A stretch of DNA of 64,000 nt from Terriglobales bacterium (GCA_035573675.1 DATMAB010000024.1:43193-107192); one strand, 5' to 3'. Shown: positions 40,956-50,095, counted from the first letter of the stretch. Notes: generated by a model not told the origin, from the letters alone. Translations and numbers: made by a program.

Positions 40956-42416
40956 TCATCTCCTGTTGTCTGTACTAGGTTCAGGATGAATGAGGACCTT
41001 GAAAAGTTGCGGCGCTTCCTGCTTGAAACGGATTTCAAGCGCGGTGATGACCTCGTGCATGCGGTCGAGCGGCAGCTCGTCGGGCATGGTGCAGTGGCAG
41101 GTGACGTGCATCTTGCCGCGCACGTTCTTTACCACCATCTCGTGCATGTCCAGGATCTCGGGGAATTCGCGGGCGATGCGGCGCAACCGAGCTTCCAACT
41201 CCGGATAGCTAGTTTCGTCGCCGGGTTCGATGGTGGCAGGCTCGCTCTCGATGTGAGTGAGGATGGACGAGATCTCCGGCACCTCGTCCCGCACTTCGGC
41301 TTCAAGCTGAGTGACGAGGTCGTGCGCCTGCCGCAGCGTCAGCTTCTCATCCAGTTCCAGGTGGAGCTCGACGTGCAGCCGTCCGCGCAGGTCCTCCACG
41401 CTGACGTCGTGCACGTACAGGTTGCGGCGCGCGGCTACAGCGCGTACCCGGTCAAAAATATTCTCGCTGCCTGCGGGCCGCGCGATGGAACGCACCACGA
41501 CGTCGGCCTCCGGCAGCACGCGCTCGACCGCCGCTGTGACCTCGTCCGCGACCTGCTCCGAACGCTGGAAGGTGACGTTACGCGCCATGCCCACGGAGAG
41601 GTCGGCGAAATAGCGGTTGCCGGAGCGCCGGATGCGCACGCGGTCCACCTCGAGCACGCCCGGGACCCGCGCCACTTCATCCAGGATGCGGCTGCGTGCG
41701 CCCGGAGGAGCGGCGTCGAGCAGAGCGTCGAGCGTCCGGCGCGCCAGCCGTCCGCTGACGAAAAGGATGAGTCCGGCCACCACCAGCGCCGCGATGGGAT
41801 CGGCCTTGCGCAGCCAGGGCACACCCAGGCGGTCAGCCACCCCCACCAGCGCCAGTCCCACGATGACCACGCCGACCTGCCAGATATCGGTGTGGAAGTG
41901 CAGCGCGTCGGCTTCCAGCGCCTCGCTGTTGTACTTGCGCGCCACGCGCAGCAGCGCCCGGGAGCGCCACCAGTCGATCGCCATGCTCACGAACAGCACA
42001 GCGAATGCGGCCGCCGAGGGCTCCACGTGGACCTCGCGCAGGAAGAGACGCTGGATGGCTTCCCACACGATCCAGGCGCACGCCACCAGCAGAAACGCCG
42101 TCTCGATGAACGCGGAAAGGTTCTCGAACTTGCCGTGGCCGTACTGGTGGTCGGCGTCGGCGGGCTTATCCGAAACGCGCACCGAGAGCAGGGTCATCAC
42201 GGTCATCACCAGGTCAAAACCGGAACTGGCGGCTTCGGAGAGGATGCCGAGGCTGCCGGAGGTGAGGCCGACCACCAGCTTTCCAATGGTGATGGCCAGC
42301 GCCGCCAAGACCGAAGCGCGCGCCACGGCGTATTTTTCGCGGCGCATGGCTTCCACATCGACCGCGGCCGAGAGCGCTGGCGAGGGGCCTGGTTCGGATT
42401 GGAGCATCACAGCCAC
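40956..42416 (-). CDS. CDF metal-cation transporter with three tandem C-terminal domains
   Basis: Cation diffusion facilitator, 486 residues, with six membrane helices in the first 220. Metal-site features are SSGFDLVMT (FD in helix 2), the HQYGHGKFE loop, and DALHFHTDIWQVG in helix 5 (HxxxD). The C-terminus has three ferredoxin-like cytoplasmic domains in a row: from RILDEVARVPGVLEVDRVRI, from LYVHDVSVEDLRGRLHVELH, and from ILDMHEMVVKNVRGKMHVTC. Most CDF proteins have one. The metal (Zn, Mn, Fe or other) is not decided. Start is GTG 42416 (MAVMLQS) or ATG 42407. A GATAAT at 42425-42430 lies just upstream. Confidence 0.9.
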   Translation of the reverse strand: MAVMLQSEPGPSPALSAAVDVEAMRREKYAVARASVLAALAITIGKLVVGLTSGSLGILSEAASSGFDLVMTVMTLLSVRVSDKPADADHQYGHGKFENLSAFIETAFLLVACAWIVWEAIQRLFLREVHVEPSAAAFAVLFVSMAIDWWRSRALLRVARKYNSEALEADALHFHTDIWQVGVVIVGLALVGVADRLGVPWLRKADPIAALVVAGLILFVSGRLARRTLDALLDAAPPGARSRILDEVARVPGVLEVDRVRIRRSGNRYFADLSVGMARNVTFQRSEQVADEVTAAVERVLPEADVVVRSIARPAGSENIFDRVRAVAARRNLYVHDVSVEDLRGRLHVELHLELDEKLTLRQAHDLVTQLEAEVRDEVPEISSILTHIESEPATIEPGDETSYPELEARLRRIAREFPEILDMHEMVVKNVRGKMHVTCHCTMPDELPLDRMHEVITALEIRFKQEAPQLFKVLIHPEPSTDNRR

Positions 42417-42424
42417 GCGGAACC

Positions 42425-42430
42425 ATTATC
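42425..42430 (-). promoter_or_regulatory. possible -10 element (GATAAT) of the CDF gene
   Basis: GATAAT on the minus strand, 8 nt before the GTG start 42416 and 17 nt before ATG 42407, in the divergent gap to the epimerase gene. Confidence 0.35.
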
Positions 42431-42485
42431 CGCCGGCGACTCACCCAGGGCCAGCGCTGCAGCCATGTGTCACGAAGGCTTGTGC

Positions 42486-42491
42486 TACGAT
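42486..42491 (+). promoter_or_regulatory. possible -10 element (TACGAT) of the epimerase gene
   Basis: TACGAT ends 13 nt before ATG 42505. It lies in the divergent gap opposite the CDF gene. Confidence 0.35.
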
Positions 42492-42504
42492 TGCGCCCTT
42501 CCCG

Positions 42505-43605
42505 ATGCCCCCGGGCCCCGCACCCACTGTCCTGATCACCGGAGTGGCCGGCAACCTTGGCCGGCGGCTGGCGCCGCAGCTTTCCGACTTCCGCATCGTG
42601 GGCGTGGACATGTTCGCAGCGCCGCCGGAGATGCCGCTGGCGCGTTTCGAAATCATCGACCTAGGCGACGAGGCCTCCTGCCCGCACCTGGTCGCCCTGC
42701 TGCGTGAAACCAACCCGTCGGCCGTCGTGCATCTCGCCTTCGTCATCGACCCGGTACGCAGCGGCGTGCTGGAACTCGACCCCATGTGGCGGATCAACGT
42801 GGCGGGAACGGCGCGAGTGATGGAGGCCATCGCCGAGCACAACCGCACCGGCGGCGCAGTACGGCGCTTCCTGTATCCCAGCAGCGTCTCCGCCTACGGC
42901 TCCGACCTTCCCGGCATGGTGACGGAAGACTACCCGCTCGGCGGCCATACGCTCCCCTACGCGGTGCACAAACGCGAAGCCGACGAAGTGGTGCGCCAGC
43001 GCGCCTTCTGGCTGGGCGCGTGCAGCACCTGGGTACTGCGCCCGCCCATCTTTGCCGGAGCGAGCGTCGAGAACTACCTGGTGGGAGGATTCCGCGGGAC
43101 GCCCAGCGGCACCGGCCGCCTGGCAGCCTGGATGCGCAAGCGCGGCTGGCGCCTTCCCTTCCCCGTGCCCTTCGGCGAGCGGTACCTGAAGATACGCTTC
43201 CAGTTCGTGCACGTGGATGATGTAGCGCGGCTCCTCGCGTGGATTCTCCGGCGCACCGATCCCGGCCCGCCGGTCACGGTGCTTAACGTCGCCGGACGCG
43301 GCGAGCCGCTGACGCTCGAGCGCTGCCTCGAAATCGGCAACAACCGCATGGTCCGCGTGCCTGGCCGCTGGGGCGTGCGCCGGACGCTGGCGCTGATGTG
43401 GAAACTGGGCATCTCGGCTGTGCCCCCGGAGGCCATGCCCTACATCACCAGTTCCTACCTGATGGACCTCAGCCGGCTGCGCGAACTGCTGGGCGCGGAT
43501 TTCGAGAACGTCATCCGTTACACGGTCGAGGAGGCGCTGGTGGACACCTTCCGCCCCGCGGGGCAGCCGGAACCGGTCGAGCGGGTGATTGCGGAATCGG
43601 CGTGA
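42505..43605 (+). CDS. NAD-dependent epimerase/dehydratase (extended SDR)
   Basis: Rossmann-fold enzyme, 366 residues, from MPPGPAPTVLITGVAGNLGR (GxxGxxG). The SDR Tyr-Lys pair is in LPYAVHKREADEVV and the catalytic Ser in YPSSVSAYG. The substrate region is atypical: PFGERYLKIRFQFVHVDDVA. A nucleotide-sugar or other alcohol substrate is likely, but unspecified. It faces menG, and the two stops are 2 nt apart. A frame extending upstream to 41617 runs antisense through the CDF gene and is rejected. Confidence 0.85.
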   Translation: MPPGPAPTVLITGVAGNLGRRLAPQLSDFRIVGVDMFAAPPEMPLARFEIIDLGDEASCPHLVALLRETNPSAVVHLAFVIDPVRSGVLELDPMWRINVAGTARVMEAIAEHNRTGGAVRRFLYPSSVSAYGSDLPGMVTEDYPLGGHTLPYAVHKREADEVVRQRAFWLGACSTWVLRPPIFAGASVENYLVGGFRGTPSGTGRLAAWMRKRGWRLPFPVPFGERYLKIRFQFVHVDDVARLLAWILRRTDPGPPVTVLNVAGRGEPLTLERCLEIGNNRMVRVPGRWGVRRTLALMWKLGISAVPPEAMPYITSSYLMDLSRLRELLGADFENVIRYTVEEALVDTFRPAGQPEPVERVIAESA

Positions 43606-43607
43606 CC

Positions 43608-44363
43608 CTACTTTTTTGCGCGATACAGTCCCGCGATGCCGAACGTGTAGGGTGTCCATGAGACGTCGCGGAAGCCATGAGCGCGCATGCGCTGAATCAT
43701 CTCCTCGGGATCAGGGAACCGCTCCACCGAAGCGGGCAGGTACTGGTAGGGACCCCGCACGCCCGAGATGACCGTGCCCACGCGCGGCAGCACGTGGCGG
43801 AAATACACGCGGTAGATCGTGCCGAGCAATCCCTTGGGCTCGCCGAAGTCGAGGATGCCGATTTCTCCTCCGGGCCCGAGCACGCGATGGATCTCCTGCA
43901 ATCCGGCGTCGTAGTCGGCCAGGTTGCGGAATCCGAAAGAACTCACAACCAGGTCGAAGACGCAAGCAGCAAACGGAAGCTTGAGGGCATCCGCCTCGAG
44001 CGGTGTGATGTTCTTCCCAGTGCACTTGCGAGCAGCGAGTTGCAGCATGGCATGGGAAAAGTCTGCACCGACGATGGAAGGACGAGTCCTGCCTGCGGCA
44101 CGATGCAAGGCCAGGGCCATGTCGCAGGTGCCGCAGCAGAGGTCGAGGACGCGGGCCTGCGGCCGAGCCAGGATATGGGAGAACGTGCGCGCCGCGCGCC
44201 GCCACCAGATCCGGTCCACGTTGAACGACAGCAGATGGTTCAGCAGGTCGTAGCGCGGCGCGATGGAGGTGAACATCGCGCGCACCGCCGCGGCGGCCGC
44301 TTCCCGGTCGCTCGTGCCAGCCGGCTGTGTGCCCACGATCGCAGGCTTTTGCTCGACGGTCAC
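43608..44363 (-). CDS. menG: demethylmenaquinone methyltransferase
   Basis: SAM-dependent C-methyltransferase of the UbiE/MenG family, 251 residues, that finishes menaquinone (or ubiquinone) synthesis at the inner membrane. It has FTSIAPRYDLLNHLLSFNVD (family N-terminal signature), the SAM motif VLDLCCGTCDMALAL, ADALKLPFAACVFDLVVSSF, and GFRNLADYDAGLQEIHRVL. Its ATG overlaps the aroB stop by 4 nt, so the two are coupled. Menaquinone rather than ubiquinone is inferred from the phylum guess. Confidence 0.92.
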   Translation of the reverse strand: MTVEQKPAIVGTQPAGTSDREAAAAAVRAMFTSIAPRYDLLNHLLSFNVDRIWWRRAARTFSHILARPQARVLDLCCGTCDMALALHRAAGRTRPSIVGADFSHAMLQLAARKCTGKNITPLEADALKLPFAACVFDLVVSSFGFRNLADYDAGLQEIHRVLGPGGEIGILDFGEPKGLLGTIYRVYFRHVLPRVGTVISGVRGPYQYLPASVERFPDPEEMIQRMRAHGFRDVSWTPYTFGIAGLYRAKK

Positions 44364-45457
44364 GGCCGCAACCCCTGGCGCAGCCGCTCAACGGCACGCG
44401 CCACCACGCGGGCGGGAACATCGGGCACGATTTCGACCTGGCCGATGCGCCGCGCCAGGACAAAATGGGTCGCGCCGTCGACCGTCTTCTTATCCGCCGC
44501 CAGCCGCCGCAGGACTTCTTCTGCGGAAACGTGCAGGCGCGGCAGCGGGCCGTACGCAGCCACGGCTCGCGCGATGCGGCCGGCAGCGGCGGCGCTGGTG
44601 CGGCCCATGGCATGTCCGATTTCCGCCGCCGCGATCATGCCCCAGCCGACAGCTTCGCCGTGTCGCAGGCGGCGGTATCCGGTGGCCGCTTCGAGAGCGT
44701 GGCCCACGGTGTGGCCAAAGTTGAGGATGCGGCGCAACCCGCGCTCGCGTTCGTCAGCCGCCACCACCGCCGCCTTCACGCGCACACAGGAGGCGATGAG
44801 CCAGGCCAATGCCTTGGGGTCGCGCTGCAGCAGCCGTTCGCGCTCGCGTTCCATGAAGTCGAAGATGCGGGCGTCTCGAATGACGCCGCACTTGAGCGCT
44901 TCGAACAGTCCGGCACGAAAGTCGCGCTCCGGCAGGGTAGCCAGAACCTCAGGGTCGGTCAGCACCAGCCGCGGCTGATGAAAACTGCCCAGGAGGTTCT
45001 TCCCGGCTGCAAGGTTCACGCCCGTCTTGCCGCCGATGGCTGCATCCACCTGCGCCAGTAAGGTGGTCGGGACCTGAACGTGGTCGATGCCGCGCATGTA
45101 GATGGAAGCCAGGAAGCCGGTGACGTCGCCGGTCACGCCGCCGCCCACGCCCACCAAGACGGACTTGCGGTCCGCTCCGGCCCGCACCAGGCGCTCCGCC
45201 AGCGACTCGACCGCGCTGAGCGCCTTGGCGCGCTCGCCGTCCGCCATGGCCAGCACGGCATGCTCGATCTTCGCGCGGCGAAGCGAGCCGCTCACCACCC
45301 GTGCCCATCGCCGCGCCGGAGGCACGGTAACGACAAAGCAGCGCGGCGGCGTGCGCCCGAACACGCGGCGCAGTTCGCGGCCGGCGTTGCGCAACAATCC
45401 TCGGGCGATGCGCACGCGGTACGGCCGGGGCTCGACGCGAATCAGGATTTCCTGCAC
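44360..45457 (-). CDS. aroB: 3-dehydroquinate synthase
   Basis: Second step of the shikimate pathway, cytoplasmic, NAD- and zinc-dependent. The 365-residue protein has GGGVTGDVTGFLASIYMRGI, VPTTLLAQVDAAIGGKTGVN (substrate Lys), and the metal-binding histidines in ILNFGHTVGHALEA and LRHGEAVGWGM. Start is GTG 45457 (MQEILIRVEPRPY). menG follows with a 4-nt overlap. It is divergent from nadB across a 69-nt gap that carries a TATGAT for aroB. Confidence 0.95.
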   Translation of the reverse strand: MQEILIRVEPRPYRVRIARGLLRNAGRELRRVFGRTPPRCFVVTVPPARRWARVVSGSLRRAKIEHAVLAMADGERAKALSAVESLAERLVRAGADRKSVLVGVGGGVTGDVTGFLASIYMRGIDHVQVPTTLLAQVDAAIGGKTGVNLAAGKNLLGSFHQPRLVLTDPEVLATLPERDFRAGLFEALKCGVIRDARIFDFMERERERLLQRDPKALAWLIASCVRVKAAVVAADERERGLRRILNFGHTVGHALEAATGYRRLRHGEAVGWGMIAAAEIGHAMGRTSAAAAGRIARAVAAYGPLPRLHVSAEEVLRRLAADKKTVDGATHFVLARRIGQVEIVPDVPARVVARAVERLRQGLRP

Positions 45458-45465
45458 GGCGTCTC

Positions 45466-45471
45466 ATCATA
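45466..45471 (-). promoter_or_regulatory. possible -10 element (TATGAT) of aroB
   Basis: TATGAT on the minus strand, 8 nt before the GTG start. With the TACCAT on the other strand it makes the aroB/nadB gap a divergent promoter region. Confidence 0.4.
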
Positions 45472-45511
45472 GCCCAGCGCGACGCGTCGGGGCGTCGTCG
45501 CGTGTGCGTGG

Positions 45512-45517
45512 TACCAT
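45512..45517 (+). promoter_or_regulatory. possible -10 element (TACCAT) of nadB
   Basis: TACCAT ends 9 nt before ATG 45527. No -35 is obvious. Confidence 0.35.
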
Positions 45518-45526
45518 TTTGCGTTT

Positions 45527-47137
45527 ATGAAGTCGGTCCCATCGGAAACCGATTTCGTGGTCGTGGGCGCCGGGATCGCCGGGGTGCGCGCCGCCATCGA
45601 GCTGGCCGCGGCGGGCCGCGTGCTGGTGCTGGCCAAGCAGGAGCTCACCGAATCGGCCACGCAGTACGCGCAGGGCGGAATCGCCGTGGCGCTCAGCGAC
45701 GAGGACGAAATCAGCCTGCACCTGCAGGACACGCTCGACGCCGGCGACGGCTTGTGCAACCCGGCCGCCGCCCGCGTTCTGGTGGAGGAAGGCCCCGACC
45801 GCATCCAGGAATTGCTTGCCTGGGGCACGGAGTTCGACCGCAACGGCACCAGGCTCACCTTCACGCGCGAAGCAGCCCACAGCCGCTCCCGCGTCCTGCA
45901 CGCCCACGGCGATTCCACTGGGCGCGAGATCGGCCGGGCCTTGCACGCCAAGGCGCGCACGTTGCGCAACATTTCATTCTGCGAATTCGAGTTCAGCATG
46001 GACCTGTGTCTGGAGGACGGGCGGGTCGCAGGCGTCTCCCTGCTCGGCGCCAGGGGCGAGGTTCATGCCGTGCGCGCTCGCGCTGTGCTGCTGGCCACGG
46101 GAGGACTGGGACAGGTCTATCGCGAAACCACCAATCCCGGAGTCGCCACCGGCGACGGCGTGGCCATGGCTTTCCGCGCGGGCGCGGAAATCACCGACAT
46201 GGAGTTCGTGCAGTTCCACCCCACGGCGCTCTATCTGAAGAAGGCGCCCCGATTCCTGCTCTCGGAAGCCCTGCGCGGCGAGGGCGCGTACCTGCGCAAC
46301 GCCGAAACCCTTCGCTTCATGCCCAAGTATCACGAGATGGCGGAGCTGGCGCCGCGCGACGTGGTCGCCCGCGCCATCGCCCACGAACTCGAGGTCTGCC
46401 GGCTCCCCGACCCCGTCGTCTACCTGGACCTGACGCACCTGGACGCGGCGCACGTGCAGGCCCGCTTCCCGCGCATCTACGCCACCTGCATGAAGTACAA
46501 CGTGGATATCACCACCGACCTGATCCCGGTTCGCCCAGCCGCGCACTATGCCATGGGCGGTGTGCGCACCGATCTGGACGGACGCACCAGCCTGCCCGGC
46601 CTGTACGCCGCCGGCGAAGCGGCCTGTACCGGCGTCCACGGCGCCAATCGCCTGGCCAGCAACTCGCTGCTGGAGGGGCTGGTCTACGGCGCGCGGGCCG
46701 GACTCGCCATGCGCGAGGAACAAGGCAAGGCGACAAGCACGAAGGCCCGGAAACCGGCCGCTTCCGCGAAATCAGCAGCGGCAAAGGCCGTCGCCAGGGT
46801 CGCCTCCAACCCCGGCCACGATCCTGCCGAAGCTGAAGGCCTCATCCACAGCGTTCAACTGCTGATGTGGAAGAACGTGGGCATCGTCCGCGACGGCCGC
46901 AAACTGCGCGAGGCGGTCAGCGAGCTGGAGGAGTGGCGGGACCGCCTGCCTCCGCGTACCTCACGCCGGGCGTGCGAAGCCGTGAATCTCTACCAGGTGG
47001 CAGAGCTGATCGCCCGTTCCGCCCTGGCCCGCGAGGAAAGCCGCGGCGCCCACTACCGCACCGACTTCCCCCTCCACAACGACGCCCGGTTCAGGAAGCA
47101 CTCCGTGCTCTCGAAAAGCGGCATCCGCTTCGAATAG
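45527..47137 (+). CDS. nadB: L-aspartate oxidase
   Basis: FAD enzyme that makes iminoaspartate for NAD synthesis. The 536-residue protein has the FAD site VVGAGIAGVRAAIELAAAG, YAQGGIAVALSDEDE, GLGQVYRETTNPGVATGDG, and the C-terminal AAGEAACTGVHGANRLASNSL. Between the capping/FAD part and the helical C-terminal domain, residues about 400-440, is an unusual Lys/Ala-rich linker (TSTKARKPAASAKSAAAKAV). Family members are about 500-540 residues, so total length is normal. nadA and nadC are not in the window. It ends 8 nt before the converging terC stop. Confidence 0.94.
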   Translation: MKSVPSETDFVVVGAGIAGVRAAIELAAAGRVLVLAKQELTESATQYAQGGIAVALSDEDEISLHLQDTLDAGDGLCNPAAARVLVEEGPDRIQELLAWGTEFDRNGTRLTFTREAAHSRSRVLHAHGDSTGREIGRALHAKARTLRNISFCEFEFSMDLCLEDGRVAGVSLLGARGEVHAVRARAVLLATGGLGQVYRETTNPGVATGDGVAMAFRAGAEITDMEFVQFHPTALYLKKAPRFLLSEALRGEGAYLRNAETLRFMPKYHEMAELAPRDVVARAIAHELEVCRLPDPVVYLDLTHLDAAHVQARFPRIYATCMKYNVDITTDLIPVRPAAHYAMGGVRTDLDGRTSLPGLYAAGEAACTGVHGANRLASNSLLEGLVYGARAGLAMREEQGKATSTKARKPAASAKSAAAKAVARVASNPGHDPAEAEGLIHSVQLLMWKNVGIVRDGRKLREAVSELEEWRDRLPPRTSRRACEAVNLYQVAELIARSALAREESRGAHYRTDFPLHNDARFRKHSVLSKSGIRFE

Positions 47138-47145
47138 GCTGCCGA

Positions 47146-48108
47146 CTACTCTTCCGAGGGTTCGATCCGCGGGAACTCGGCTTTCTTGTGCGGCTTGAGC
47201 ACCGAGGCCACGATGGAAATCCCCAGCACGATGGCCACTACGGCCAGCGCCACTCCGGTGGGGATCTTGTAGAAGCCGGAGATGATCATCTTCGCCCCGA
47301 TGAACACCAGGATGGCGCTCAGTCCGTAGTGCAGGTAGTGGAAGATTTGCATCACGCCCGCCAGCGCGAAGTAGATGGAGCGCAGCCCCAGGATGGCGAA
47401 CACATTCGAGGTGTACACGATGAACGGGTCGTGCGAGATGGCCAGCACCGCCGGAATGGAGTCCACGGCGAACAGAACGTCGGTGCTTTCCACCACCAGC
47501 AGCACCAGGAACATGGGCGTGGCAATCCATGCGCCCCGCTTGCGGATGAAGAAATGGCCGTTGTAGTAACGCTTCGTCACCGGATAGAACCGGCGGAACC
47601 AGCGCAGGAGCGGATTCTTCTCCGGGTGGATCTCCGCTTCCTCCTGGTGGAAGAGCTTGATGCCGCTGTATATCAGCAGCGCGCCGAAGATGTAGATGAT
47701 CCAGTGGAACTTCTTGATCAGCGCCACGCCCAGCAGGATGAACGTGATGCGCATCACCAGCGCCCCGACAATCCCCCAGAACAGCACCTTGTGCTGGTAG
47801 AGCCGCGGCACCTTGAAATAGGAAAAGATCAGCAGGAACACGAACAGGTTATCGACGCTGAGCGACTCCTCGATCAGGTAGCCGGTGACGAACTCCAGCA
47901 TCTTCGTCTTGCGCAGCTCCGGTTCCGGCCACCACAGATAGATACCGATGGCGAACAGCACCGCCAGGCTGATCCAGAAGGCGCTCCACGCCAGCGCCTC
48001 CTTGAACTCAATGACGTGCGACTTGCGGTGGAAGACCTTCAGGTCCAGGAACAGCATCAGGACCACGAAGGCGTTGAAGGCGATCCAGAAGGTGGTGGGT
48101 TCGGTCAT
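47146..48108 (-). CDS. TerC/Alx-family integral membrane protein
   Basis: Polytopic inner-membrane protein, 320 residues, about 8-9 helices, of the TerC family associated with metal (Mn) export or tellurite resistance. It begins TFWIAFNAFVVLMLFLDLKV and has the conserved EESLSVDNLFVFLLIFSYF and ESTDVLFAVDSIPAVLAISH, which carry the acidic membrane residues. No yybP-ykoY manganese riboswitch was recognised in the short upstream gap. A TACAAT at 48135-48140 on the minus strand is the likely -10. Confidence 0.9.
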   Translation of the reverse strand: MTEPTTFWIAFNAFVVLMLFLDLKVFHRKSHVIEFKEALAWSAFWISLAVLFAIGIYLWWPEPELRKTKMLEFVTGYLIEESLSVDNLFVFLLIFSYFKVPRLYQHKVLFWGIVGALVMRITFILLGVALIKKFHWIIYIFGALLIYSGIKLFHQEEAEIHPEKNPLLRWFRRFYPVTKRYYNGHFFIRKRGAWIATPMFLVLLVVESTDVLFAVDSIPAVLAISHDPFIVYTSNVFAILGLRSIYFALAGVMQIFHYLHYGLSAILVFIGAKMIISGFYKIPTGVALAVVAIVLGISIVASVLKPHKKAEFPRIEPSEE

Positions 48109-48134
48109 CCGCGGCCGAGTCGGCTTCCCTCGTC

Positions 48135-48140
48135 ATTGTA
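48135..48140 (-). promoter_or_regulatory. possible -10 element (TACAAT) of the terC-like gene
   Basis: TACAAT on the minus strand, 26 nt before the ATG at 48108, in the 47-nt gap after the symporter gene. Confidence 0.4.
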
Positions 48141-48155
48141 GCGGAAGGCCGCAGC

Positions 48156-49955
48156 CTACCCGCTGAGGGCTTCCCAGCCGCGGCGCCGCAGGTCCCAGAA
48201 GATGAACGCTCCTGCGACCGCACCCGTGAGCAGCAGCGCCGCGCCGCCCATCCGGTCGCCGAACAGCAGGCGTCCGACACCGAACAGCGCACCATACACC
48301 AGCGCGCAGCCGGCGATCCAGTCCGCCGCCGACCACCACAGGCTCTGCCGGGAAGCTTCCCCTTCCAGCCGGGCGATGGGCCTCCATCCGGCGCTCGCCG
48401 GCCGCACCCGTCGGTAGAACGCGCGCAGATGACCTTCGGGCTCGGGCGGCGTCAGAAACGTCACCGTCACCCATGCCAAGGTCGTGAAGCCCACGGTCAA
48501 CACCATCAGCCAGGCGAATCCATGGGGATGGTTCGGGTCGAGCGGTCCCACGGGCAACTGCGGATCCCAGTCCCGAAGCTGCGCCGTCAGCGGCGTGGCC
48601 AGCCGCGACTGCAACACCAGCGACCAAACCGCCGCCGCTGACATCGCCGCCACCTCCGACCAGGCGTTGATGCGCCACCAGAACCAGCGCAGCATGAACA
48701 CCGGGCCCGCCCCCGCACCCAGCGCGATGAGGAACTTCCACGCGCCTTCAAGCGACGTCATGAAGTACGTGGCCACACCCGCTGCCAGCGCTACCAGTAC
48801 CGAGGCCGCGCGCGACGCCAGTACGTAATGCCGCTCGTCCGCGCCACGCCGCAGGAAACGCCGGTAGAAGTCGTTGACCAGGTAGCTGGCGCCCAAGTTG
48901 ATGTGCGTGCTCACCGTCGACATGTAGGCCGCGGCGAAGCCCGCCAGCATCAGCCCGCGCAGGCTGGCCGGCAAATGGTCCACCATCACCCGCACATAAG
49001 CGGCCTCCGGGTCTTTCGCCTGCGGATACAGCACCACCGCTGCCAGCGCCGTGAGGATCCACGGCCACGGCCGCAATGCATAATGCGCCAGGTTGAACCA
49101 TAGCGTCGCCGCGAGCGAATGCTTCTCGTCCTTCGCGGAAAAGATGCGCTGCGCCACGTAGCCGCCGCCGCCCGGCTCAGCACCGGGATACCAGCTCGCC
49201 CACCAGTTGACGCTGAGATAGACCACGAACATGGCGAACCACGCCGACTCCGGTCCCGGCAGGAAGCCGAGTGAATCGGCGCCGCGCGCCGCATCCATTT
49301 CCGCCACTCGCGCGGCGAGCGCTTCCACCCCGCCCACGGCTCGCACCGCCGCCACCGCCAGCGCGATCACCACGAACATGGCCAGGGCGAACTGCACCAG
49401 GTCCGTCCACAGCACAGCCCACAGCCCGCTGACCGTGGTGTAAATCATGGTCAGCGCCAGGCAGAACATCACCGCATGCAGGCGCTCGACGCCCAGCGTG
49501 ATCTCCAAGATCTTGGCCATGGCCAGGTTCACCCAGCCGAGGATGATGGTGTTCACCGGCAGCGCGAAGTACAGCGCGCGGAAGCCGCGCAGGAACGCGG
49601 CCGGACGCCCGGCGTAGCGCAACTCGGCGAACTCCATGTCGGTGAGGACGCCGGCCCGCCGCCACAGCCGCGCAAAGAAGAACACGGTCAGCATCCCGCT
49701 CAGCGCCTGCCCCCACCACAGCCAGTTGCCCGCGATCCCGTAGCGGAACACCAGCCCGGTCACCACCAGCGGCGTGTCCGCAGCAAAGGTGGTCGCTACC
49801 AGCGACGTTCCCGCCAACCACCACGGCGCACGCCGTCCGCTGACGAAGTAGTCGGCCGTGCTGCCGCTGGCCCGCCGGTACCACCACAGCCCCACGCCCA
49901 GGTTGAGCGCGAAGTAGCCGACGATCACCGCCCAATCGAGCGCCGAGAGCTGCAT
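48156..49955 (-). CDS. sodium:solute symporter (SSS family)
   Basis: A 599-residue membrane transporter with about 13-14 helices. It begins LSALDWAVIVGYFALNLGVG, then FVSGRRAPWWLAGTSLVATT and FAADTPLVVTGLV, which match the SSS sodium-site region. Other features are GLMLAGFAAAYMSTVSTHIN and WASWYPGAEPGGGGYVAQRI. The C-terminus adds helices and a soluble loop. The substrate is not known; related Acidobacteriota proteins are annotated only as SSS. The gene stands alone between terC and an M28 peptidase gene on the same strand. Confidence 0.88.
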   Translation of the reverse strand: MQLSALDWAVIVGYFALNLGVGLWWYRRASGSTADYFVSGRRAPWWLAGTSLVATTFAADTPLVVTGLVFRYGIAGNWLWWGQALSGMLTVFFFARLWRRAGVLTDMEFAELRYAGRPAAFLRGFRALYFALPVNTIILGWVNLAMAKILEITLGVERLHAVMFCLALTMIYTTVSGLWAVLWTDLVQFALAMFVVIALAVAAVRAVGGVEALAARVAEMDAARGADSLGFLPGPESAWFAMFVVYLSVNWWASWYPGAEPGGGGYVAQRIFSAKDEKHSLAATLWFNLAHYALRPWPWILTALAAVVLYPQAKDPEAAYVRVMVDHLPASLRGLMLAGFAAAYMSTVSTHINLGASYLVNDFYRRFLRRGADERHYVLASRAASVLVALAAGVATYFMTSLEGAWKFLIALGAGAGPVFMLRWFWWRINAWSEVAAMSAAAVWSLVLQSRLATPLTAQLRDWDPQLPVGPLDPNHPHGFAWLMVLTVGFTTLAWVTVTFLTPPEPEGHLRAFYRRVRPASAGWRPIARLEGEASRQSLWWSAADWIAGCALVYGALFGVGRLLFGDRMGGAALLLTGAVAGAFIFWDLRRRGWEALSG

Positions 49956-50095
49956 GCAGCGAGACTAGAGGTTATTGCCACCTGCGGGAAGACACTTTCC
50001 GGATTCGTCGGTCTCCGCGGCAGCCCGCTCGATGGAAAAAGGAGGCACGGGATTCGCTTCGTGCCAGCCCGCTGACGGGGGGCGACGCCTTGTAG

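Noticed and set aside
40947..42504. Long plus-strand frames opposite the CDF transporter, including an upstream extension of the epimerase gene
   Set aside because: The minus strand carries clear CDF motifs. The plus-strand translation is rich in His, Gln and Arg, typical of an antisense shadow. The epimerase Rossmann motif begins only at 42505.
45502..46836. A 444-codon frame overlapping nadB in another phase
   Set aside because: Arg/Gly/Pro-rich shadow; the nadB frame has all FAD-site motifs.
46867..48141. A 424-codon plus-strand frame opposite the terC-like gene
   Set aside because: The minus strand encodes a standard TerC protein with membrane segments; the plus-strand frame has no recognisable domain.
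48109..48155. Possible manganese (yybP-ykoY) riboswitch upstream of the terC-like gene
   Set aside because: The gap is only 47 nt, too short, and shows no matching motif.
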